Source: an uncultured Cocleimonas sp. (GTDB taxonomy: Bacteria > Pseudomonadota > Gammaproteobacteria > Thiotrichales > Thiotrichaceae). Taken from it: DNA of 12,545 nt. The stretch spans positions 1-12,545 of the forward strand of contig CALISP010000215.1 of assembly GCA_938041705.1 (NCBI GenBank), given 5' to 3'. The notes beneath the pieces were generated by a model. It saw only the letters and a list, made by a program, of their open reading frames with translations. It searched no databases and had not been told where the DNA came from. Positions 1-7,186 of the stretch are shown here, piece by piece (the first letter of the stretch is position 1; each line of letters opens with the position of its first letter). Position numbers and translations under genes: made by a program.

Positions 1-591
1 AATAAAATGAATACGCGGTCTTTTCGCAAAAGCTTCCTCTTGACTGCTCATCTCTGCCATGAGTTTTGCAATCGCTCTTGTCTGTTCTGAATTATCGACT
101 GTTTGAACCTTTGGTGCTTCTTGTGGCTTTTCTTCAGGAAGCTTATCTACTGATTTATTAGTTTTACCTTTGGTAGTTAATATCTCTGGTTCTGGTTTAG
201 GAACAACTTCAGCCACACTTTTATCTGCGGTAACTTCGTCTGCACCAATATCTAAATTTTCTTCATCAGCAGCGAACTGACTTTTTAAACGACTCTTTTC
301 GTCTTTGGTGCCACTGCCCACTTGGTTTGCATTAGCAATAAAATCAGCATCATCAGGTGTTTCAGCATCTGTTGGCATAACCATAGTTATATCAAACGTA
401 GGTGAAGGTGGTGATGCTGGAAAATCTGGCGGTCTAAAACCCATTGCATAAAGACCTGCATGCAAAAGAAGAGACGCAGGGATAGTCACGTAAAGTGGAT
501 CTTTTCCAAAAATCTTAAATTTAGACGATTCACTTTTGGTGGACGATGGGTCGCTAGATTGTTTTTTAGATGGCATTGTTTTTAAAGACAT
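1..591 (-). CDS. Energy transducer TonB family protein, N-terminal part (cut by window edge)
   Basis: This is the first 197 codons of a minus-strand gene that continues beyond position 1. TonB proteins carry proton-motive-force energy from ExbB/ExbD to outer-membrane receptors. The translation shows a Ser/Lys-rich cytoplasmic start (residues 1-32) and one membrane segment (about 33-51). That segment contains S40-LLL-H44, matching the SxxxH motif of the TonB transmembrane helix. A long charged, Pro/Glu/Lys-rich periplasmic stretch follows, including DADFIANANQVGSGT at 81-95, which I recall from TonB-like proteins of other gammaproteobacteria. The C-terminal TonB domain lies outside the window, so receptor binding cannot be verified. 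A second in-frame ATG at 576 is a possible start. Neither start has a clear Shine-Dalgarno sequence. The family call is fairly firm; the specific substrate system is unknown. Confidence 0.8.
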   Translation of the reverse strand, partial: MSLKTMPSKKQSSDPSSTKSESSKFKIFGKDPLYVTIPASLLLHAGLYAMGFRPPDFPASPPSPTFDITMVMPTDAETPDDADFIANANQVGSGTKDEKSRLKSQFAADEENLDIGADEVTADKSVAEVVPKPEPEILTTKGKTNKSVDKLPEEKPQEAPKVQTVDNSEQTRAIAKLMAEMSSQEEAFAKRPRIHFI

Positions 592-784
592 AGGCGTTAT
601 TGTTATTTGTTAGCAATATTATTGACGAATAATCTTATTTATCTTTGGCTATTTCGAAAAACAGCAATTACCTATTTTTGGCTATTCCATTAGGCACTTT
701 ATTTATATACCTTTATTAAACATGATGTTTCATAAACCTTAGCTGAACATCAGTTTAATTTATCCATTTTAAGCAACTCTAGAA
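592..784. other. Intergenic region with a 33-bp-spaced direct repeat
   Basis: No gene is visible between the two minus-strand genes. TTTGGCTATT occurs twice, at 644-653 and 677-686, exactly 33 bp apart (about three helical turns). AAACAT-G-ATGTTT at 718-730 is a short palindrome downstream of the DUF2058 gene. No convincing promoter for the TonB-like gene could be assigned. The repeat could be a binding site or chance in AT-rich DNA. Confidence 0.3.
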
Positions 785-1327
785 CTAACCCTCATCACTG
801 TCAGCGATAATAACTATTTTATTAGGATTAATTTCAGTTATTTGCTTCGCTATACTTACTGGAATCAGAGCACGTTTTCCACCTAAAAAGCTAATCGCAA
901 GTTCACCATCAGCTAGTTTTTGTTGCTGATCTTCATTTACAAACAAATACTTTATAGTAGTGCCTACGACAAAGTTATAGCGAATTTCAGCGGCTTCATC
1001 ATTGAGAAGGTTATCAGTAAGTAATTTGTTAATTTTATCGTTTGTTTCTTTTTTAATCCTTGCTGCTTCTTGCTTTTTACGAGCTACTTCTTGTTTCTCA
1101 GATCTTTCAAGTGACGCACGCTCTTTGTAAAACTGAGCTAAATCAGATTCTTCTTTTTTTATTTTATTTTCTATGGAGCTTTTCGGCTTATTTGGTCTTT
1201 TTACATTATTTCTATTTGACTTGTTTGGCTTATTTGAATGATGTCTTTTAGGCTTTTCAGCTGCTTTTTTCACTTGTTCTTCTGTGACTAGGCCAGCTTT
1301 AAGTAATTGATCGCTAAGTGAACTCAT
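785..1327 (-). CDS. DUF2058 family protein (YaiL-like)
   Basis: The 180-residue protein has the layout of the DUF2058/YaiL family. The N-terminus contains SDQLLKAGLVTEEQVKKA (about 5-22), followed by a very basic Lys/Arg/Asn-rich linker (about 25-60). A charged, Glu/Lys/Arg-rich helical segment that is probably coiled coil spans about 55-105. A compact C-terminal domain (about 112-175) contains YNFVVGTTIKYLFV and ends in an acidic tail. There is no signal peptide or membrane segment, so it should be cytoplasmic. The function of the family is not established; the basic linker is compatible with nucleic-acid or ribosome contact, which is inference. The gene is divergent from ppa. No Shine-Dalgarno sequence is visible before the ATG, and no clear terminator follows it. 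Confidence 0.8.
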   Translation of the reverse strand: MSSLSDQLLKAGLVTEEQVKKAAEKPKRHHSNKPNKSNRNNVKRPNKPKSSIENKIKKEESDLAQFYKERASLERSEKQEVARKKQEAARIKKETNDKINKLLTDNLLNDEAAEIRYNFVVGTTIKYLFVNEDQQQKLADGELAISFLGGKRALIPVSIAKQITEINPNKIVIIADSDEG

Positions 1328-1415
1328 ATACTGTTGTTTGTTGTTTCAAAAGAATATAAGTTTAACACTAACATTAAGTATCTCAATATTGCTTTAATAA
1401 AAAATGCATACTGTT

Positions 1416-1443
1416 TTGCCAATAGCAAAAGAGTCGCTATAAT
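1416..1443 (+). promoter_or_regulatory. Sigma70 promoter of ppa
   Basis: TTGCCA (1416-1421) and a consensus TATAAT (1438-1443) are separated by 16 bp. A transcript would start near 1450, giving a 5' leader of about 30 nt before the ATG at 1480. This is the best promoter in the window and fits strong expression of a housekeeping pyrophosphatase. Confidence 0.75.
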
Positions 1444-1479
1444 GCGCCATCTTTTTTAACATCCTAAAAATTGGTCATT

Positions 1480-2016
1480 ATGAATATTGATAATATTAAA
1501 GTTGGAAGCAACGTTCCTGAAGAAATAAATGTAATCATCGAGATACCAGCACAATCTTCTCCCGTGAAATACGAGATTGAAAAAGAAAGTGGTGCATTAT
1601 TGGTTGACCGTTTTATGTCAGCACCTATTTTTTATCCTGCTAACTATGGATTTGTCCCTCATACTTTAGCTGAAGATGGAGATCCGATTGATGTATTAGT
1701 TGTTACTCCAGTTCCATTAGTACATAACTGTGTAATTGCAGCTAGACCAATTGGTATTCTTGAAATGACTGATGAAGCTGGTCGTGACTCCAAAGTAGTA
1801 GCTGTTCCTGCTAAAGGGCTTCACTCTTCATCTGATCATCTCCAAGACATTGCTGACCTACCTCCATTACTGCTCGAACAAATTGAACACTTCTTTGAAT
1901 ACTATAAAGTATTAGATAGTGACAAATGGGTAAAAATAGACGGTTGGAAAGGTGCAGACGTTGCTAAACAAGCGATTTTAGATAGTGTAAAAATGTATCA
2001 AGACGAAGAAGCTTAA
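1480..2016 (+). CDS. ppa: Inorganic pyrophosphatase (family I, soluble)
   Basis: The enzyme hydrolyses pyrophosphate to two phosphates in the cytoplasm, pulling biosynthetic reactions forward. The 178-residue product aligns along its length with E. coli PPase (176 aa). The family signature DGDPIDVLV is at 66-74, with metal-binding D66, D68 and D71. The other active-site positions are also present, one residue later than in E. coli: K30, E32, R44, Y56, D98, D103, K105, Y142 and K143. I chose the ATG at 1480, which starts MNIDNIKVGS. An in-frame TTG at 1471 would add only three residues. No Shine-Dalgarno sequence is visible despite the strong promoter. The gene looks monocistronic, bounded by its own promoter and terminator. 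Confidence 0.97.
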   Translation: MNIDNIKVGSNVPEEINVIIEIPAQSSPVKYEIEKESGALLVDRFMSAPIFYPANYGFVPHTLAEDGDPIDVLVVTPVPLVHNCVIAARPIGILEMTDEAGRDSKVVAVPAKGLHSSSDHLQDIADLPPLLLEQIEHFFEYYKVLDSDKWVKIDGWKGADVAKQAILDSVKMYQDEEA

Positions 2017-2044
2017 TTAAAACAAAAAACATTTCGCCAAAATG

Positions 2045-2080
2045 ACTCGTTGATAACAAACTATCAACGAGTTTTTATTT
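2045..2080 (+). terminator. Rho-independent terminator of ppa
   Basis: A perfect 11-bp stem, ACTCGTTGATA (2045-2055) with TATCAACGAGT (2062-2072), closes a 6-nt loop and is followed by TTTTATTT. It lies 28 nt after the ppa stop and separates ppa from the mrdA block. Confidence 0.9.
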
Positions 2081-2310
2081 GTAATGTTAGTTCTGTGTTT
2101 GATAAAAATAAGTCTGAAACAAAAAATGAATTTAGCGGAACGTAAATATCATTTCAATGTCTAGTAAGAATCAATAAACTAACAACTAAACTTCTTTGAT
2201 AAATAAACAGGGAAGAATGTAGTAAATCACTAAACATTACTAAAAAGTGTGGGGGTGTCTTTTATTATTTTAAATGCAATAATTAAGACAACACATTGGA
2301 TCTGGGCTAA
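2081..2310 (+). promoter_or_regulatory. Leader region of the mrdA block
   Basis: No gene is supported here. An extended -10 candidate, TG-C-AATAAT (2275-2283), lies about 27 bp before the mrdA ATG, but its -35 region is poor. That -35 region falls on copy A of the C-run motif at 2243-2263. The translation start has only weak purine tracts (GGA at 2298-2300, GGG at 2304-2306). Confidence 0.35.
2243..2263 (-). repeat. C-run motif, copy A
   Basis: Read on the minus strand this is AAAAGACAC, a run of C, then ACACTTTT. It matches copy C at 19 of 21 positions and lies in the opposite orientation to copies B and C. It sits 47 bp before the mrdA start. Confidence 0.7.
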
Positions 2311-4356
2311 ATGGAAAAACGTGTAACAGTTAAGAGTGAACGAGAGGAATATCGCTTATTCCGTTCGCGTGCTTATGTTGCCGCTCTGATTGTTCTTATT
2401 GCTTTATCCCTTGTATTTGCTCGTTTGGTTTTTTTACAAATGAATCAGTTTGAGCACTTCACAGCATTATCTAAAGAAAACTACCAAAAACGTATTCCTA
2501 TTCCTCCGGTTCGAGGACTTATTTATGATAGAAATGGTGTGGTATTGGCAGACAATCATATTGAATATGTTTTAGAAGCCGCTGAAGATGATGTGAAAGA
2601 TATGCCTGAAACCTTATCTAGGCTGATGCAATTACTACCTATAAGCCTTCAAGAAGTTAACAAATATAAACAAAAATTACGTGTCAACTCTCGTTTTCTT
2701 CCGGTGGTATTACGTAAAAACCTCACCGAAAAAGAAATTGCCATATTTTCAGCCAACCGCTCACGTTTTCCTGGTTTTAGGGTCAGTGTCAGAGTTCAAC
2801 GAAATTATCCTCTAGGTTCACTAGCGAGTCATTTAATTGGCTATGTAGGAAGAATTGATAAACGCGATTTAAAAAATTTCAATGAATCTGAAAAAATTAA
2901 TTACAATGGTACAACTCATATTGGCAAATCAGGTATTGAAAAACAATATGAGTCCCGTTTACATGGCCAAGCTGGATATGAATTGACTGAAGTTGATGCT
3001 CATGGAAAACCTCAACTCAAACTTGATGAGAAAGCACCAATAACAGGTGAAGATCTATTTTTAAGTATAGATATTGAGCTGCAAATTAAAGCGGAACAAA
3101 TACTTGCAGAACACAATGGTGCAGCAGTAGCTATTGATCCTAGAAATGGCGAGGTGTTAGCCATGGCAAGTATGCCAACTTATGATCCAAATTTATTTGT
3201 AAATGGCATTTCATATGCTAATTACAACGCCTTACGGGATAATATTGATAACCCTTTATACAATAGAGCTCTTCAGGGCTCTTATCCGCCTGGCTCTACT
3301 ATTAAGCCTATGGCAGCAATTTCAGGTTTAAACTCTGGTGTAGTGACACCTACCAGTTCTGTTTATGGCAAAGGTTATTATCAAATTCCTGGCAACAAGC
3401 GTAAGTTCCGATGTTGGAAAAAAGTCGGACATAGTCATATCAGCTTAAATCGCGCTATCTACCAATCTTGTGATGTTTATTTTTATGATCTTGCTTTTCG
3501 CATGGGAATAAAACGTTATTCAAAAGCTATGGCACGTTTTGGCTTTGGCCTTCGCACTGGCATCGATTTACCGCATGAAAGCAAAGCGTTGATGCCGACT
3601 GCAGAATGGAAACGCAAACGCTTTGATAAGTTCTGGTACCCTGGTGATACTGTTAACTCAGGTATTGGTCAAGGGTTCTTCACCGCAACGCCACTACAAC
3701 TGGCTCATGCAACGGCTATAATGGCTAATCGTGGGCGTCAATATCGCCCTCATGTTTTACGAGCAACACGAGTTTCACGAAACCTGCCGAAAAAATTGGT
3801 TACTCCTGAAAAACTTCCTTCAGTAGGTGTCACAAAACTTAGATATTGGGATGATGTTGTCCGTGGCATGATCAACGTTGTTCATGGAGAACATGGAACA
3901 GCGAGAGCGTCAGCGGCTGGCGCCAAATATCGTTATGCAGGCAAGACAGGAACTGCCCAAGTATTTGGAATAGCTCAAAACAAAGAATACGATGCCTCAA
4001 AATTGAAGAAAAAACTTCATGACCATTCCCTTTTTGTTGCATTTGCTCCTATAGAAAACCCACGAATTGCTCTAGCCATTATTGCTGAAAATGCCGGTGG
4101 TGGAAGCAAGGTTGCGGCACCTCTTGCACGTCAATTATTAGATACCTATTTACTGACACCTCAACAGAAAGAAGAACTAATGGCTAGTGACGATTCAAGC
4201 AAGTCCGACTCATCTCCTTCACTAATGAATATAAACAAGTTAAGAGAAGCAGTTGAAACCAAAAGACGTCTTAAAACCCAAGCCTTGATCAATAACTCTA
4301 ACAACAATTCAAATAACGGCACCAAGAGCAAAACCATTATAAGGCCGGTACAATGA
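2311..4356 (+). CDS. mrdA: Penicillin-binding protein 2, peptidoglycan D,D-transpeptidase
   Basis: PBP2 is the class B transpeptidase that cross-links side-wall peptidoglycan in the Rod complex with RodA, anchored in the inner membrane and acting in the periplasm. A short cytoplasmic N-terminus is followed by one membrane helix (about 21-43). The dimerisation/pedestal region begins with PPVRGLIYDRNG (65-76) and runs to about 250. The transpeptidase domain has S329-T-I-K332 (catalytic Ser), S386-C-D388 and K545-T-G-T. At 681 residues it is longer than E. coli PBP2 (633). The excess is mostly a polar C-terminal tail after about 620, with an Asn/Ser-rich stretch at 661-670. Its TGA overlaps the rodA ATG by 4 nt, implying translational coupling. 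The usual upstream rsfS/rlmH genes are absent. Confidence 0.97.
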   Translation: MEKRVTVKSEREEYRLFRSRAYVAALIVLIALSLVFARLVFLQMNQFEHFTALSKENYQKRIPIPPVRGLIYDRNGVVLADNHIEYVLEAAEDDVKDMPETLSRLMQLLPISLQEVNKYKQKLRVNSRFLPVVLRKNLTEKEIAIFSANRSRFPGFRVSVRVQRNYPLGSLASHLIGYVGRIDKRDLKNFNESEKINYNGTTHIGKSGIEKQYESRLHGQAGYELTEVDAHGKPQLKLDEKAPITGEDLFLSIDIELQIKAEQILAEHNGAAVAIDPRNGEVLAMASMPTYDPNLFVNGISYANYNALRDNIDNPLYNRALQGSYPPGSTIKPMAAISGLNSGVVTPTSSVYGKGYYQIPGNKRKFRCWKKVGHSHISLNRAIYQSCDVYFYDLAFRMGIKRYSKAMARFGFGLRTGIDLPHESKALMPTAEWKRKRFDKFWYPGDTVNSGIGQGFFTATPLQLAHATAIMANRGRQYRPHVLRATRVSRNLPKKLVTPEKLPSVGVTKLRYWDDVVRGMINVVHGEHGTARASAAGAKYRYAGKTGTAQVFGIAQNKEYDASKLKKKLHDHSLFVAFAPIENPRIALAIIAENAGGGSKVAAPLARQLLDTYLLTPQQKEELMASDDSSKSDSSPSLMNINKLREAVETKRRLKTQALINNSNNNSNNGTKSKTIIRPVQ

Positions 4357-5477
4357 ATCTAAAAAATTCCTCTGGATTTAGTAGTTATATCTTTCGCTGG
4401 TTAGCCTCTCTAGATTTAGTTTTGCTTGTCGCATTAGCCTTGTTGATCGCATTAGGTACTATGATTTTGTTTAGCGCTAGTGGCGAGAATATGAACATGA
4501 TGAATAAGCATACTATTCATCTTATTCTAGCAACTATTGTGATGTTAGTAGCCACACAATTATCTAGTGACTTATTGAGACGCTGGTCATTTTGGATATA
4601 TATTTTTGGCGTTGCTGTTCTCGTTTTAGTGCTTGTTCAAGGCACTATGGGTAAAGGTGCACAACGTTGGTTGGAAATTGGTAGTTTACGCTTTCAGCCA
4701 TCAGAAGTGATGAAGCTAGCAGTGCCGATGATGGTCGCTAGTTACCTTTCTAAAAAAAGCTTACCACCTAGCTTTAAAGATGTATTTGTTGCTTGTATGT
4801 TAGTACTCGTGCCCATGCTTTTGATCGTAAAACAACCGGATTTAGGCACATCTCTACTCGTGGGTTGCGCGGGATTTTTTGTTATCTATTTCGCTGGATT
4901 ACCATGGAAATGGTTGGGTGCAACCATAGCCGCACTTGCTATTGCAGCACCGCTAGTTTTTTATTTTGGAATGCATGACTACCAGCGCCAACGAGTGCTG
5001 ACTCTATTTGACCCTGCTGCAGATAGACTCGGCTCAGGTTATCACATCATCCAATCAACTATTGCGATCGGCTCGGGTGGATTTTATGGAAAAGGCTGGC
5101 TAAATGGCGATCAGTCTAGATTAGATTTTTTACCTGAAAGACACACAGACTTTATCTTTGCCGTATTTGGCGAAGAGTTTGGACTGCTCGGCAACGCCAT
5201 TTTATTTGTATTGTATTTATTTATTATTTGGCGAGGTTTGTATCTGGCTATGAAAGGTCATGATACTTTTGCAAGATTACTCGGTGGTAGTCTAAGTCTC
5301 ACTTTTTTCATTTATTTATTGGTTAATACTGGAATGGTTAGTGGAATTCTCCCTGTTGTTGGAGTGCCTTTACCATTGATTAGTTACGGTGGTACTTCGT
5401 TAGTGACCTTAATGGCAGCATTTGGTTTATTGATGGGGTTGCGTCGACGTAAAAGGGGTTACGATCAAAACACTTAA
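4353..5477 (+). CDS. rodA: Peptidoglycan glycosyltransferase RodA (SEDS family)
   Basis: RodA polymerises lipid II into glycan strands and works as a pair with PBP2. The 374-residue protein is almost entirely hydrophobic, consistent with about ten membrane segments. SEDS hallmarks include QRWLEIGSLRFQPSEVMKL (104-122), FLPERHTDFIFAVFGEEFG (259-277) with the conserved Asp (D266) regarded as essential in RodA homologues, and the PLPLISYGGTS signature (339-349). A short Arg/Lys-rich tail (364-368) should be cytoplasmic. The ATG overlaps the mrdA stop in an ATGA junction and has AAGG (4341-4344) as ribosome binding site inside mrdA. The synonym is mrdB. The stop codon sits in the loop of a short hairpin. 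Confidence 0.97.
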   Translation: MNLKNSSGFSSYIFRWLASLDLVLLVALALLIALGTMILFSASGENMNMMNKHTIHLILATIVMLVATQLSSDLLRRWSFWIYIFGVAVLVLVLVQGTMGKGAQRWLEIGSLRFQPSEVMKLAVPMMVASYLSKKSLPPSFKDVFVACMLVLVPMLLIVKQPDLGTSLLVGCAGFFVIYFAGLPWKWLGATIAALAIAAPLVFYFGMHDYQRQRVLTLFDPAADRLGSGYHIIQSTIAIGSGGFYGKGWLNGDQSRLDFLPERHTDFIFAVFGEEFGLLGNAILFVLYLFIIWRGLYLAMKGHDTFARLLGGSLSLTFFIYLLVNTGMVSGILPVVGVPLPLISYGGTSLVTLMAAFGLLMGLRRRKRGYDQNT

Positions 5478-5487
5478 ACGGGTGTTT
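5468..5487 (+). other. Hairpin around the rodA stop codon
   Basis: AAACAC (5468-5473) pairs with GTGTTT (5482-5487), leaving an 8-nt loop that contains the TAA stop (5475-5477). No T-tract follows, so it is not an obvious terminator. It could be an RNA-stability element or chance. Confidence 0.4.
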
Positions 5488-5499
5488 AAACGTAAATTT

Positions 5500-5519
5500 A
5501 AAAGACCCCCCATACTTTT
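5500..5519 (+). repeat. C-run motif, copy B
   Basis: AAAAGAC, a C-run, then ATACTTTT (20 bp). Against copy C it has one missing base and one mismatch. It lies in the 72-bp gap between rodA and mltB. Confidence 0.7.
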
Positions 5520-5522
5520 AAG

Positions 5523-5538
5523 CTGTTTTCACAAACAG
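5523..5538 (+). promoter_or_regulatory. Small hairpin just before the mltB ribosome binding site
   Basis: CTGTTT-TCAC-AAACAG forms a 6-bp stem with a 4-nt loop, ending immediately before AAGG (5539-5542), the mltB Shine-Dalgarno. It might affect mltB translation or RNA processing between rodA and mltB. No supporting data beyond the pairing. Confidence 0.35.
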
Positions 5539-5549
5539 AAGGCTAAATA

Positions 5550-6536
5550 ATGATAAAAATCAGACTATTCCTATTCAGTATTTTACTACTGACTTCAAAC
5601 AGCTCATATGCCAATGGCGATTATATGCCCTACCCAGCTATGCAGCGTTTTATTCAGCATATGGAGGAAACAGGGTTTTCTAAAGATTATCTTATTCGAA
5701 CATTCTCCAATATAAAACGCGACGATAGAATATTATCACTGGTCAACTCACCCGCTGAAGGAAAGCCATGGAGTAAATATCGCCCTATTTTCATCACGGA
5801 GGATAGAATTCGTAGCGGATTAGGCTTTTGGAATAGACATACAAAAGCAATAAAAGCAGCGAGTCAGCAGTTTGGTGTTGATCCTGAAATTATTGTAGCA
5901 ATCATAGGTGTGGAAACATTTTACGGCCGCAATACAGGTAAACATAATGTATTACGAAGCCTGACAACTCTAGCGATGGACTTCCCTAAACGAGAAAAAT
6001 TTTACACCAGTGAACTAAAACACTACTTACAATTCATTCGCGAAGAGAAGATTAATAATCCCGCCATCCTAACTGGCTCCTATGCGGGAGCTATGGGTTT
6101 AGGTCAATTCATATCTAGTAGTTATCGTAGTTACGCTGTCGATTTCAATCGTGATGGACATACTGATTTATGGCATCCAGATGATGCAATCGGTAGTGTT
6201 GCGAACTATTTTGCCAAACATGGGTGGCAAAATGGAGGGGATGTTACAGTACCTGCTCGAATTTTAGGCAATTTGTATGGTAATATTGTCAATGTAAAGG
6301 CAACCAAACCAGTTCACAGTTTATCTGAACTGCAACAACATGGTGTTTCTTTACAAGGTAAATTGAACTCAAAGTATCTTTCGTTACTCCAACTAGAAGG
6401 AGCAAATGGCTTAGAACATTGGGTGACAGGCGATAACTTTTACGTTATCACCCGTTATAACCATAGTCCGAAATATGCAATGGCAGTATACCAATTAGCG
6501 TTGGAGATAAAACGTAGGAAGCTTTCACAAAAGTGA
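5550..6536 (+). CDS. mltB: Lytic murein transglycosylase B (MltB/SltB1 type)
   Basis: The enzyme cleaves the MurNAc-GlcNAc bond of peptidoglycan, forming 1,6-anhydro ends, in the periplasm. The N-terminus (1-22) is a signal peptide ending near SYA-NG. No Cys forms a lipobox, unlike E. coli MltB, so the product is probably soluble, as for Pseudomonas SltB1. The catalytic Glu is E122 in VAIIGVETFYGRNTG (116-130). AMGLGQFISSSYR (181-193) is the second active-site motif. An EF-hand-like loop, DFNRDGHTD (198-206), matches the calcium site known in Slt35. At 328 residues it lacks any C-terminal peptidoglycan-binding domain. GAAGG (5538-5542) is the ribosome binding site. Its position between rodA and the rlpA slot matches pseudomonads. 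Confidence 0.95.
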   Translation: MIKIRLFLFSILLLTSNSSYANGDYMPYPAMQRFIQHMEETGFSKDYLIRTFSNIKRDDRILSLVNSPAEGKPWSKYRPIFITEDRIRSGLGFWNRHTKAIKAASQQFGVDPEIIVAIIGVETFYGRNTGKHNVLRSLTTLAMDFPKREKFYTSELKHYLQFIREEKINNPAILTGSYAGAMGLGQFISSSYRSYAVDFNRDGHTDLWHPDDAIGSVANYFAKHGWQNGGDVTVPARILGNLYGNIVNVKATKPVHSLSELQQHGVSLQGKLNSKYLSLLQLEGANGLEHWVTGDNFYVITRYNHSPKYAMAVYQLALEIKRRKLSQK

Positions 6537-6594
6537 TAATAATAGAAAAGGTCTTCTTACTTAAAATAATCATTATCCTAAATAGGGGACGATA

Positions 6595-7095
6595 ATGCAG
6601 AATACTAAACTAAAAATCAGTACGAGTTTAATTATACTTGTTACTGTAGTAGGGCTTTCAGGTTGTAGCACAATAGGAAAAATAGGAAAGTCTGCAAGAA
6701 ATTTAACTAATTTTGGTGGTAACAGTGCTACAGATATTGATAATACTTTAATTATCCCACCCACTTTAAAAATGCCACCCAGTGATTCAGGTCAACCTGT
6801 CGCTAATCGCCAACCTAAAGCAACCTCAAAACCGAAAAAAGCTATATACAAGCCTAATGAGAATTACTACATTATTGTCGGTACCTACCCAGATCAGTTA
6901 GATGCATTAGATACTTTTACTCGGATATCATCAATAGGTTTGAAGGGTGCAACAATGGAATCTCGCCGTACTAAAGCCGGTAGTTTATTGCATATGGTTC
7001 GTTTAGGTCCTTACTCTAATCAAGAAGACATTGACAAGGCAAAAGATAGCCTCACAAACACTGGTATGTCACAGTTTAAGATTGTGAAAAATTAA
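6595..7095 (+). CDS. SPOR-domain lipoprotein in the rlpA position (no RlpA barrel domain)
   Basis: The 166-residue protein has a lipoprotein signal with lipobox LSGC (C24). Serine follows the Cys, which favours outer-membrane sorting. A low-complexity linker (about 30-85) includes TLIIPPTLKMPPS and a Lys/Pro-rich stretch. The C-terminal SPOR-like domain (about 87-166, ENYYIIVGTYP through HMVRLGPYS) is of the type that binds denuded glycan strands. In related genomes this locus encodes RlpA, a lytic transglycosylase with a double-psi beta-barrel before the SPOR domain. No barrel is present here and there is no room for one, so the protein should be non-enzymatic. AGGGGA (6584-6589) is a good ribosome binding site. 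Whether it descends from RlpA or is an unrelated SPOR protein cannot be told from one sequence. Confidence 0.85.
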   Translation: MQNTKLKISTSLIILVTVVGLSGCSTIGKIGKSARNLTNFGGNSATDIDNTLIIPPTLKMPPSDSGQPVANRQPKATSKPKKAIYKPNENYYIIVGTYPDQLDALDTFTRISSIGLKGATMESRRTKAGSLLHMVRLGPYSNQEDIDKAKDSLTNTGMSQFKIVKN

Positions 7096-7139
7096 GTTAT
7101 TTTTATGTTTTTGGATTACACTACCAAACTTTTCAAACG

Positions 7140-7168
7140 GCCAACTGATCTACAGATGGCTTATTTTA
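7140..7168 (+). terminator. Possible terminator or attenuator between the SPOR gene and dacA
   Basis: GCCAACTG (7140-7147) pairs with CAGATGGC (7153-7160) apart from one A-A mismatch, around the loop ATCTA, and is followed by TTATTTTA. It would end or reduce transcription before dacA. The stem is short and the T-tract imperfect. Confidence 0.5.
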
Positions 7169-7186
7169 CTTAGTTAGAAAGTGGCT

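Noticed and set aside
1060..1251. Plus-strand reading frame of 63 codons
   Set aside because: It lies wholly inside the DUF2058 gene on the opposite strand and is Leu/Phe-rich as expected from antisense of Lys/Glu codons.
1471..1479. TTG start for ppa three codons upstream
   Set aside because: The ATG at 1480 gives the length and N-terminus expected from E. coli PPase.
1444..1479. Riboswitch in the ppa leader
   Set aside because: The leader is only about 30 nt and has no stem of note.
2084..2164. A 26-codon reading frame between ppa and mrdA
   Set aside because: It has no ribosome binding site or recognisable sequence and starts just after the ppa terminator; chance is sufficient.
6595..7095. 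A frameshifted or broken rlpA pseudogene
   Set aside because: The frame is intact from a good ribosome binding site and lipobox through the SPOR-like domain, and no barrel-domain motif is seen in the neighbouring sequence.
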